Positions 13,785-19,014 of a stretch of DNA of 19,014 nt are shown here, one piece after another (position 1 is the first letter of the stretch; each line of letters begins with the position of its first letter). Source of the DNA: JBFHNV01 sp041593595. GTDB lineage: Bacteria > Pseudomonadota > Gammaproteobacteria > HK1. The notes below the pieces were generated by a model. That model had not been told where the DNA came from and did not search any database. It saw nothing but the letters and a program-made list of their open reading frames with translations. The DNA is taken from NCBI GenBank assembly GCA_041593595.1, contig JBFHNV010000113.1:1-19014 (forward strand). The letters run 5' to 3'. The position numbers and the translations under genes were made by a program.

Positions 13785-14404
13785 CGCCGCGGGCCAGGGC
13801 CGTCGCCTGGTTCGTCGCCCTGGTCGCGGCCACGGCCGCCGCCGTGTACCTGGCGACGGCCCCGCCGCCGCACGCTCCGGCCCATCACGGCGACGCGAAC
13901 CTCGGGCACGGCGCGCTGGAGCGGCTCGTGCCGGTGCCCCTGGAGGAGCTGTCCGGGATCACCATCCACCACCGGGGCGAGGCCCGGGAATTCCTGCGCG
14001 ACGCGGATGGTCGCTGGCTGCTGCACGGAGAGCGCCCGGGCCACCGGCACGAGCCGGGCCATCACGCGCCCGGCGCGGCCGGCGACGGCGGGAACCACGC
14101 ACACGCCCCCGATCCGCGACAGGCCGGGGTCATCGCCAGGGCCTTCGCCATGTTCGCCGTCACCCGCATCGAGCGGGTGGTCGCGACGGACGGTGCGCAG
14201 CAACGCTTCGGCACCGCGGTGCCGGAGATGCTCATCATGGTGTTTCGTGCCGGTGACCCGCGGCCGCTGCGACGGATCCTCGTGGGTGACGTCGCGCCGG
14301 ACGGCCTCGGCCGCTACGTGCTGCTGCAGGACGAGGGGACAACGGTGATCGTTCCCGACTACCAGATCGCCAATCTGGTGTCGCTGCTGGCGCAGACGGG
14401 ATGA
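13781..14404 (+). CDS. DUF4340-like membrane-anchored His-rich protein
   Basis: The protein has 207 residues from GTG 13781, overlapping the GldG-like stop (GTGA); GTGs at 13766 and 13769 are alternatives. A single N-terminal helix (AVAWFVALVAATAAAVYLA, 7-25) anchors an extracytoplasmic domain. DGRWLLHG (76-83) resembles the DUF4340 pattern, and position after a GldG gene is typical for that family. Thirteen His lie between residues 31 and 108, most densely in GHRHEPGHH (87-95) and NHAHAP (105-110). The C-terminal part (LRRILVGDVAPDGLGRYVLL) is ordinary. It likely belongs to the same ABC complex. His clusters suggest metal binding, which is inference. Confidence 0.75.
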   Translation: MTPRARAVAWFVALVAATAAAVYLATAPPPHAPAHHGDANLGHGALERLVPVPLEELSGITIHHRGEAREFLRDADGRWLLHGERPGHRHEPGHHAPGAAGDGGNHAHAPDPRQAGVIARAFAMFAVTRIERVVATDGAQQRFGTAVPEMLIMVFRAGDPRPLRRILVGDVAPDGLGRYVLLQDEGTTVIVPDYQIANLVSLLAQTG

Positions 14405-14487
14405 GCACGTGCCCCCCGACCTCACGAATCGGCATATGCTTATTCTGTAACTCCCGCCAACCCGGCGCCGCCGCCCCCGCCCGCCGA

Positions 14488-14504
14488 GGCCACCCCGAGT
14501 GGCC
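14488..14504 (+). terminator. Weak terminator-like hairpin after the ABC gene cluster
   Basis: GGCCAC (14488-14493) and GTGGCC (14499-14504) form a 6-bp stem with a 5-base loop, about 85 bases after the DUF4340-like stop. A C/T-rich stretch ending in TTCTTCGTTT begins some 15 bases later. This is too far for a classical intrinsic terminator, so the call is tentative. Confidence 0.25.
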
Positions 14505-14530
14505 CGGACCCGCGGGCTTCTTCGTTTCCC

Positions 14531-14548
14531 GCCGTGCCGCGGCACGGC
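14531..14548 (+). promoter_or_regulatory. Perfect 18-bp palindrome
   Basis: GCCGTGCCGCGGCACGGC is an uninterrupted, perfectly self-complementary 18-mer located 83 bases before the reductase start and abutting an AT-rich island. No T-run follows, so an operator for a dimeric regulator is more likely than a terminator. The bound protein is unknown. Confidence 0.5.
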
Positions 14549-14630
14549 ATAAGCAAATCCTTAATCGGTCTTTCCCGGGACCGGGCCCGCTGGCTGAATG
14601 CGCTCCTCGACCGCGGCGGATCCGAAGGCC

Positions 14631-16322
14631 ATGTACCGCTACGACGAATTCGACCAGCGCCTGGTGGACGAGCGGGTGGCGCAGTTCCGCGGCCAGGTGG
14701 CCCGCTACCTGGCGGGCGAGATCCCCGAGGACGAGTTCAAGGGGCTGCGCCTGCGCAACGGGCTGTACCTGCAGCGCCACGCCCACATGCTGCGGGTGGC
14801 CATTCCCTACGGGCTGTTGAGCGCGAAGCAGCTGCGCATGCTGGCGCGGATCGCCCGCGACTACGACCGCGGCTACGGCCACTTCACCACCCGCCAGAAC
14901 ATCCAGTACAACTGGCCCGAGCTCGCGGACGTGCCGGACATCCTGGCGCTGCTGGCCACCGTGCAGATGCACGCCATCCAGACCAGCGGCAACGCGGTGC
15001 GGAACATCACCTCGGATCACCTGGCCGGCGTCGCCGCCGACGAGCTGGAGGATCCGCGGCCCTGGTGCGAGCTGCTGCGCCAGTGGTCCACCCTGCACCC
15101 GGAGTTCTCCTGGCTGCCGCGCAAGTTCAAGATCGCCGTCACCGGCGCTGCCGAGGATCGCGTCGCGCTCAAGCTCCACGACATCGGGCTGCAGATCGTG
15201 GAGAACGCGGACGGCGAGCGGGGCTTCCGGGTGTACGTGGGCGGCGGCATGGGCCGCACCCCGGTCATCGGCAAGGTGATCCGGGAGTTCCTGCCCCGTG
15301 CCGAGCTGCTGGCCTACGTGGAGGCGATCCTGCGCATCTACAACCTGGAGGGCCGGCGCGACAACATCCACAAGGCGCGCATCAAGATCCTCGTGAACCA
15401 GATGGGGCTCGACGTGTTCCGCGAGCGCGTGGAGCGCGAGTACGAGAGCCAGCGCGAGCCGGCGCTGATGCTGGACGAGCGCGAGATCGAGGACATGAAG
15501 GCGCACTTCGCGCCGGCGCCGTACGCCCCGGACGCGGCGCCCGCGGATCTGGCCGTGGCCCGCGCCACGCTGCCCGGCTTCGCGGACTGGGAGCGTCAGA
15601 ACACCCGCCCCCACAAGCAGCCCGGCTACCGCGTCGTGTTCGTGTCCCTGAAGGCGCCCGGTGTGCCGCCCGGAGATGCGACCGCCGAGCAGATGGAGGC
15701 GGTGGCGGACGTCGCCGAGCGCCACAGCTTCGCGCGCATCCGCGCCACCCACGATCAGAACCTGGTGCTGGCCGACGTGCGCGAGGATGCGCTGGTGAAC
15801 GTCTGGCGCGAGCTGGCGGCGGCGGATCTGGCCACCGCCAACATCGGCACGCTGAACGACATGATCTGCTGCCCCGGGCTCGACTTCTGCTCGCTGGCCA
15901 ATGCGGGCTCCATCCCCATCGCGAAGCAGATCAACGATCGCTTCGATCGCCTGGATGCGCTCTACGACATCGGCGAGGTGCAGCTCAAGATGTCCGGCTG
16001 CATGAATGCCTGCGGGCACCACCACGTGGGCCACATCGGCGTCCTCGGCGTCGACAAGAAGGGGGAGGAGTGGTACCAGCTCACCCTCGGCGGCGTGGCC
16101 GGCGGCGACGGGGCGGCGCTGGGTGAGCGGCTCGGCGCGGCCATCGAGAAGGCGAGGGTGGCGGAGGTCGTGGAGGCCATCCTCACGCAGTACGTGGACC
16201 TTCGCCGCGACGGCGAGCGGTTCATCGACACCTACCGGCGCGTGGGTATCGCGCCCTTCAAGGAGCGGGTCTATGGACGTGATCAGGAATCGAAGCATCG
16301 TCCCGGATCACTGGCGGCATGA
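14631..16322 (+). CDS. cysI: Siroheme [4Fe-4S] sulfite (or nitrite) reductase, ferredoxin type
   Basis: The protein has 563 residues from ATG 14631 (MYRYDEFDQRLVDERVAQFR, the usual start of this family); ATG 14598 would add 11 residues. It has the two ferrodoxin-like half domains and siroheme-binding halves of the nitrite/sulfite reductase family. The cluster ligands are C414-x5-C420 (CPGLDFC) and C457-x3-C461 (CMNAC). TTRQNIQYNW and TSGNAVRNITSDHLAG are the siroheme/substrate segments. It carries out the six-electron reduction of sulfite to sulfide (or nitrite to ammonia) in the cytoplasm. No flavoprotein subunit gene (cysJ) is nearby, suggesting ferredoxin as donor. Linkage to DUF934 and siroheme synthesis favours assimilatory sulfite reduction, as in many beta- and gammaproteobacteria. 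Confidence 0.9.
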   Translation: MYRYDEFDQRLVDERVAQFRGQVARYLAGEIPEDEFKGLRLRNGLYLQRHAHMLRVAIPYGLLSAKQLRMLARIARDYDRGYGHFTTRQNIQYNWPELADVPDILALLATVQMHAIQTSGNAVRNITSDHLAGVAADELEDPRPWCELLRQWSTLHPEFSWLPRKFKIAVTGAAEDRVALKLHDIGLQIVENADGERGFRVYVGGGMGRTPVIGKVIREFLPRAELLAYVEAILRIYNLEGRRDNIHKARIKILVNQMGLDVFRERVEREYESQREPALMLDEREIEDMKAHFAPAPYAPDAAPADLAVARATLPGFADWERQNTRPHKQPGYRVVFVSLKAPGVPPGDATAEQMEAVADVAERHSFARIRATHDQNLVLADVREDALVNVWRELAAADLATANIGTLNDMICCPGLDFCSLANAGSIPIAKQINDRFDRLDALYDIGEVQLKMSGCMNACGHHHVGHIGVLGVDKKGEEWYQLTLGGVAGGDGAALGERLGAAIEKARVAEVVEAILTQYVDLRRDGERFIDTYRRVGIAPFKERVYGRDQESKHRPGSLAA

Positions 16323-16809
16323 GCTCGCGCCGCCGGAGGCGCTGGCCACCGCGGACATCCCCCCCGGCGACGTGATCGTCACGCTGGAGCGCTGGCTCGC
16401 CGACTGGGAGCAGCTCCTGGCCCGCGGCACCCCGGTGGGGGTGCGCCTCGAGCCGGACGACGATCTGGCCGCGCTCATCGGCTGCGAGCTGCACGAGCTG
16501 TGGCTGGTGGAGCTGCCCTTCGCGACGTTCGCGGAGGGGCGCGGCTACTCCCAGGCCCGGCTGCTGCGCTCGCGCCACGAGTTCCACGGCGACATCCGCG
16601 CCGCCGGCGACGTGTCCCGGGACCGCCTGGGGTTCCTGGAGCGCTGCGGCTTCAACGAGTTCGCGCTGCCGGAGGGCCGCTCCCCCGAGGACGCGCTGGC
16701 CGCGTTCGAGGAGATCGGCCCGCGCTACCAGCCCGGCAGCGACAGGAAGGCAGTGGTCGCCGAGCTGCGCGGCTACCGCCGGCACGCCGCCGTGCCCAGC
16801 GCGGCCTGA
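16273..16809 (+). CDS. DUF934 protein linked to sulfite reductase
   Basis: The protein has 178 residues from ATG 16273, with GGAG at 16262-16265. The start lies inside the reductase gene, a 50-base overlap in another frame. Features of the DUF934 family are the middle segment LVELPFATFAEGRGYSQARL, LRSRHEFHGDIRAAGDVSRD, and FLERCGFNEFALPEG. The family is nearly always encoded directly after this type of sulfite reductase, and a role as accessory or regulatory partner is generally assumed. No catalytic residues are established. There is no signal peptide or membrane helix. Confidence 0.9.
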   Translation: MDVIRNRSIVPDHWRHELAPPEALATADIPPGDVIVTLERWLADWEQLLARGTPVGVRLEPDDDLAALIGCELHELWLVELPFATFAEGRGYSQARLLRSRHEFHGDIRAAGDVSRDRLGFLERCGFNEFALPEGRSPEDALAAFEEIGPRYQPGSDRKAVVAELRGYRRHAAVPSAA

Positions 16810-16819
16810 GCGCACGCCG

Positions 16820-17629
16820 TTGAGCGAGACGCCGCAGCGCCCGCGAGGCCACGTGTGGCTGGTGGGCGCCGGCCCCGGGCCGGCGGACCTGCTGACGGTG
16901 CGCGCCGCCCGGGTGCTGGCGCAGGCCGAGGTGCTGGTGCACGACCGGCTGGTGTCCACCGAGGCGCTGGATCTCGCGCCGCCCGGCGCGCGGCGCATCG
17001 ACGTGGGCAAGCGCCGGGGCCACCACCGCATGGCCCAGGACGACATCTGCGCGCTGCTGGTGGAACGGGCCCGGCAGGGTCGGCGGGTGGTGCGGCTGAA
17101 GGGCGGCGATCCGCTGGTGTTCGCCCGGGGCGGCGAGGAGGCCGAGTGCCTGGCCCGCGCCGGCGTGGACTACGACATCGTGCCCGGCGTCACCGCCGCG
17201 ACGGCCTGCGCGGCGAGCGCGCGCATCCCGCTCACCCACCGGGACGCCGCCAGCGGCTGCCTGTTCGTGACCGGTCACTCCCGCGACGGCGAGCCGGATC
17301 TGGACTGGCCGCTGCTGGCGCGCACCCGCCAGACCCTGGTCATCTACATGGGCCTCGCCACCCTGCCGCGCATCGCGTCCCGCCTGATGGCCTGCGGCCG
17401 TGCCGGTGACACGCCGGCGGCGGTGGTGGAGCGCGGCGCGAGCGACGAGCAGCGCGTGATCACCGGGACGCTGCGCAGCATCGCGGCCCGCACGCGGGTG
17501 GCCGGCATCGGCGGGCCTGCGCTGGTGATCATCGGCGAGGTGGTGGCGCTGCGCGAGGTCTTGCTGGGCGCCGACGCGGCCGGGATCGCTCCGACCGCCG
17601 CGCCCGCGCCCCGCACCGTCGCGGCGTGA
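16820..17629 (+). CDS. cobA: Uroporphyrinogen-III C-methyltransferase
   Basis: The protein has 269 residues from TTG 16820; GTG 16853 is possible but would cut close to the first motif. Tetrapyrrole methylase signatures are clear: VWLVGAGPGPADLLTVRA (12-29), GHHRMAQDDI, VRLKGGDPLVFARGGEE and VPGVTAATACAASARIPLTHR. It transfers two methyl groups from S-adenosylmethionine to uroporphyrinogen III to give precorrin-2, the precursor of siroheme. There is no CysG-type dehydrogenase/ferrochelatase domain, so those last steps need another gene outside the window. Its place after the reductase and DUF934 genes makes sense, since the reductase needs siroheme. The last 20 residues are Ala/Pro-rich and probably disordered. 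Confidence 0.93.
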   Translation: MSETPQRPRGHVWLVGAGPGPADLLTVRAARVLAQAEVLVHDRLVSTEALDLAPPGARRIDVGKRRGHHRMAQDDICALLVERARQGRRVVRLKGGDPLVFARGGEEAECLARAGVDYDIVPGVTAATACAASARIPLTHRDAASGCLFVTGHSRDGEPDLDWPLLARTRQTLVIYMGLATLPRIASRLMACGRAGDTPAAVVERGASDEQRVITGTLRSIAARTRVAGIGGPALVIIGEVVALREVLLGADAAGIAPTAAPAPRTVAA

Positions 17630-17642
17630 TTTGACCGCACTG

Positions 17643-17660
17643 CGGGCGCGTGAACGCCCG
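17643..17660 (+). terminator. Hairpin after cobA, possible terminator
   Basis: CGGGCG (17643-17648) and CGCCCG (17655-17660) form a 6-bp GC stem with a 6-base loop, 13 bases after the cobA stop. No T-run follows, so it is at best a stem that helps stop or protect the transcript. Confidence 0.3.
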
Positions 17661-17795
17661 GGGAAGTCCTCCGTCCGGGTTCATCGCCGCCTCTTGACCG
17701 CAGACTCGTGGAGAACGCATGGGCGCGGAGAGCCGGCTTGCGCTGCGCCGTTCCGGTGCCGTTGCGTGGTGGCAGGTTCCCGGGCCTCGGGAACG

Positions 17796-17891
17796 AACCA
17801 CAGAGGCACAGAGCACACGGCGAAGAGAAGAATACGAAGAGGAACAAGAACGACACACGGACTGCTCCGTGTCATCTGTGCCTCCGTGGTT
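17796..17891. repeat. Palindromic dispersed-repeat element (about 96 bp)
   Basis: The ends are inverted repeats of 25 bases (17796-17820 and 17867-17891) that pair at 22 of 25 positions. The outer part reads AACCACAGAGGCACAGA on the left and TCTGTGCCTCCGTGGTT on the right. The core is purine-rich and lower in GC than its surroundings (GAAGAGAAGAATACGAAGAG, 17822-17841). A second hairpin, ACACGG/CCGTGT with a 6-base loop (17855-17872), overlaps the right arm. Sequences of this ACCACAGAGGCACAGAG type are known from memory as intergenic repeats in diverse bacteria and are often mistaken for small proteins. It encodes no transposase. It is probably a MITE-like or REP-like element. Confidence 0.75.
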
Positions 17892-18028
17892 GAAGAAGCA
17901 GGCGCTGGATCCATGCGTTGATCCATGGCCGTGCGCCGGCACCGCATCGCCGTCGCGCGGCGCCCCCGGGGTGTTCCCACCGCAAGGCCCGGGCGCGTAT
18001 CGTCGGGTCCGGGCAGCGGGAGCAGAGC

Positions 18029-18766
18029 ATGACCCAGATCACCCTCGTCACCGGCGCGAGCCGCGGGATCGGCGCCGCCACCGCGCGGCTGCTGGCTTCC
18101 CGCGGCCATGCCGTGTGCGTCAACTACCGCGCCGGTGCCGAGGCGGCCCAGGCCGTGGTGGACGCCATCGAGTCCGCCGGCGGCCAGGCCATGGCCGTGC
18201 AGGCGGACGTGGCGGTCCCGGAGCAGGTGGCGCGGCTGTTCGCGGAGGTGGACGGGCGCCTCGGGCCGCTCACGGGGCTCGTCAACAACGCCGGCGTGCA
18301 CGGGCCCCGCTGCCGCTTCGAGGCCCTGGCGCGGGAGGATCTCGAGCAGGTCATGGGCACCAACGTGCTGGGGCTCATGCACTGCACCCAGGAGGCGGTG
18401 CGCCGCATGTCCACCCGCTTCGGCGGCGCCGGCGGCGCCATCGTCAACGTGTCCTCCGGCGCCGCCCATCGCGGCGGGCCGGGGGAGGGCGTGCACTACG
18501 CCGTGTCCAAGGGCGCGGTCAACAGCTTCACCATCGGCCTGTCCCAGGAGCTGGCCGCCGACGGCATCCGCGTCAACGCGGTGAGCCCCGGCCTCACCCG
18601 TACCGACATGCCGGACCCGCAGGTGCTGGCCCGCGCCGGCGACGTGATCCCCGCCGGGCGGGTGGGCGAGCCCGACGAGATCGCCGAGGCCATCGCCTGG
18701 CTGCTGTCCCCCGCCGCCTCCTACGTGGCCGGCGCCAACATCCGGGTCGCGGGAGGGCGGCCGTAG
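18029..18766 (+). CDS. Short-chain dehydrogenase/reductase (FabG-like)
   Basis: The protein has 245 residues from ATG 18029, with GGGAG at 18018-18022. Classical SDR motifs are present: TGASRGIG (8-15), NNAG (86-89), Asn112, Ser143 in NVSSGAA, and Tyr157-x3-Lys161 (YAVSK). Arg34 after the second strand suggests NADP(H). The C-terminal PGLTRTDM and the ending VAGANIRVAGGRP fit the family, although the usual Asp of V-D-G-G is Ala here. The substrate cannot be told; there is no acyl carrier protein or other fatty acid gene nearby, so FabG itself is unlikely. It seems to be a single-gene unit after the repeat element. Confidence 0.88.
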   Translation: MTQITLVTGASRGIGAATARLLASRGHAVCVNYRAGAEAAQAVVDAIESAGGQAMAVQADVAVPEQVARLFAEVDGRLGPLTGLVNNAGVHGPRCRFEALAREDLEQVMGTNVLGLMHCTQEAVRRMSTRFGGAGGAIVNVSSGAAHRGGPGEGVHYAVSKGAVNSFTIGLSQELAADGIRVNAVSPGLTRTDMPDPQVLARAGDVIPAGRVGEPDEIAEAIAWLLSPAASYVAGANIRVAGGRP

Positions 18767-19014
18767 GCCACCGCCATTCGCGTTGCGTTTCTCGCGATGG
18801 CCGGCCTTGCTGCGGCCTGTGGCGGGCATCGGCCGACACGGCCGGCTACCTCGCGATGCGTCCGGTGGACGCGAACACACGAAACGCTGGCTAGGGAGCG
18901 AAATCCCGCGAGCTCGCTCGTGGCGTGCAGCGGGTGCTGCCTGACGCGGCCGTGCGCGCCAGGGACGGCGCGCTCGAGCCCACAGGGATGTGTTCACGGC
19001 GTGTCGCGTCAGGC
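18767..19014. other. Non-coding right end of the window
   Basis: No supported gene is seen in these 248 bases. Present are a direct repeat CTCGCGATG (18791-18799 and 18850-18858), a 10-bp palindrome GCGAGCTCGC (18908-18917), and the inverted pair GCCTGACGCG/CGCGTCAGGC (18939-18948 and 19005-19014), the last ending exactly at the window edge. Confidence 0.5.

Larger units (their letters stand above)
14431..14565 (+). promoter_or_regulatory. Probable control region of the sulfite reductase operon
   Basis: Two AT-rich islands stand out in otherwise GC-rich DNA: GGCATATGCTTATTCTGTAA (14431-14450) and GGCATAAGCAAATCCTTAAT (14546-14565). They share the 6-mer GGCATA in direct orientation and TGCTTAT/ATAAGCA in inverted orientation. 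The second overlaps by three bases a perfect palindrome at 14531-14548. CTTAAT (14560-14565) is a possible -10 but lacks a good -35. A LysR-type activator such as CysB would be expected for this operon and binds AT-rich imperfect repeats. I cannot assign the protein from sequence. Confidence 0.4.
17630..18028. other. Gene-free stretch between cobA and the SDR gene
   Basis: These 399 bases hold no reading frame that I recognise; short frames across them have no family resemblance. Contents in order are a GC hairpin (17643-17660), a second hairpin GTTCCCG/CGGGAAC (17776-17794), and the 96-bp palindromic repeat element (17796-17891). A close direct repeat GATCCATG (17908-17915 and 17920-17927) follows, and the SDR ribosome binding site GGGAG lies at 18018-18022. 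Confidence 0.7.

Noticed and set aside
14235..16298. Minus-strand frame of 687 codons opposite the sulfite reductase
   Set aside because: The + strand encodes an unmistakable siroheme reductase with its Cys ligands; the antisense product has no recognisable domain.
17719..17903. Small protein encoded across the palindromic repeat (Glu/Arg-rich frame ending PPWLKK)
   Set aside because: Both strands give similar charged frames because the element is palindromic; such frames are a known annotation artefact.
18767..19014. Start of another gene at the right edge
   Set aside because: Frames here are short or low-complexity and none resembles a known protein; too little sequence remains to decide.

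Overview
The window is about 19 kb of very GC-rich DNA (roughly 70% by eye). All recognisable genes lie on the + strand. Gene families, high GC, tight stop/start overlaps and GTG/TTG starts suggest a gammaproteobacterium, possibly of the Ectothiorhodospiraceae/Chromatiales or Xanthomonadales kind. That assignment is inference; there is no rRNA or other marker gene here.

Region 1 (1-9135) is the distal part of a surface-polysaccharide (O-antigen or exopolysaccharide) locus. It begins inside a UDP-glucose 6-dehydrogenase gene. A short remnant resembling the N-terminus of a NusG/RfaH-type antiterminator follows, with an ops-like sequence (GGCGGTAGCG) just before it. Next is an EPS-type winged-helix regulator whose start codon overlaps a perfect operator-like palindrome. 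Then come an asparagine-synthase-type amidotransferase, a GT4 glycosyltransferase, a WbpV-like sugar-nucleotide epimerase/reductase, a WbpL-like polyprenyl-phosphate sugar-1-phosphate transferase, a WbpM-like 4,6-dehydratase and galU. From memory, the order amidotransferase-GT-epimerase-WbpL-WbpM resembles the wbpS-T-(U)-V-L-M end of the Pseudomonas aeruginosa O6 cluster. The set can make a uronic-acid precursor, amidate a sugar acid, make a 6-deoxy-HexNAc nucleotide sugar and load it on undecaprenyl phosphate.

Region 2 (9158-14404) holds a very regular Leu-type pentapeptide-repeat protein, then a gene with its own candidate promoter, leader hairpin and strong ribosome binding site. That gene encodes an exported metallo-beta-lactamase-fold protein of the N-acyl-homoserine-lactonase type. 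Fourteen bases later begins a GldA/GldF/GldG-like ABC system: ATPase, ABC-2 permease, GldG-like membrane-anchored protein and a DUF4340-like protein. Both extracytoplasmic partners have striking His-rich segments, a hint of metal binding.

Region 3 (14405-17629) is an assimilatory sulfur module: a siroheme/[4Fe-4S] sulfite (or nitrite) reductase, a DUF934 protein whose gene overlaps it by 50 bases, and uroporphyrinogen-III C-methyltransferase, which makes the siroheme precursor. The intergenic region ahead of it contains AT-rich islands and a perfect 18-bp palindrome.

Region 4 (17630-19014) has a 399-base gene-free stretch with a 96-bp dispersed-repeat-like palindromic element, then a short-chain dehydrogenase, then about 250 non-coding bases ending in a 10-bp inverted repeat cut by the window edge. 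I saw no tRNA, rRNA, CRISPR array, transposase or phage gene.
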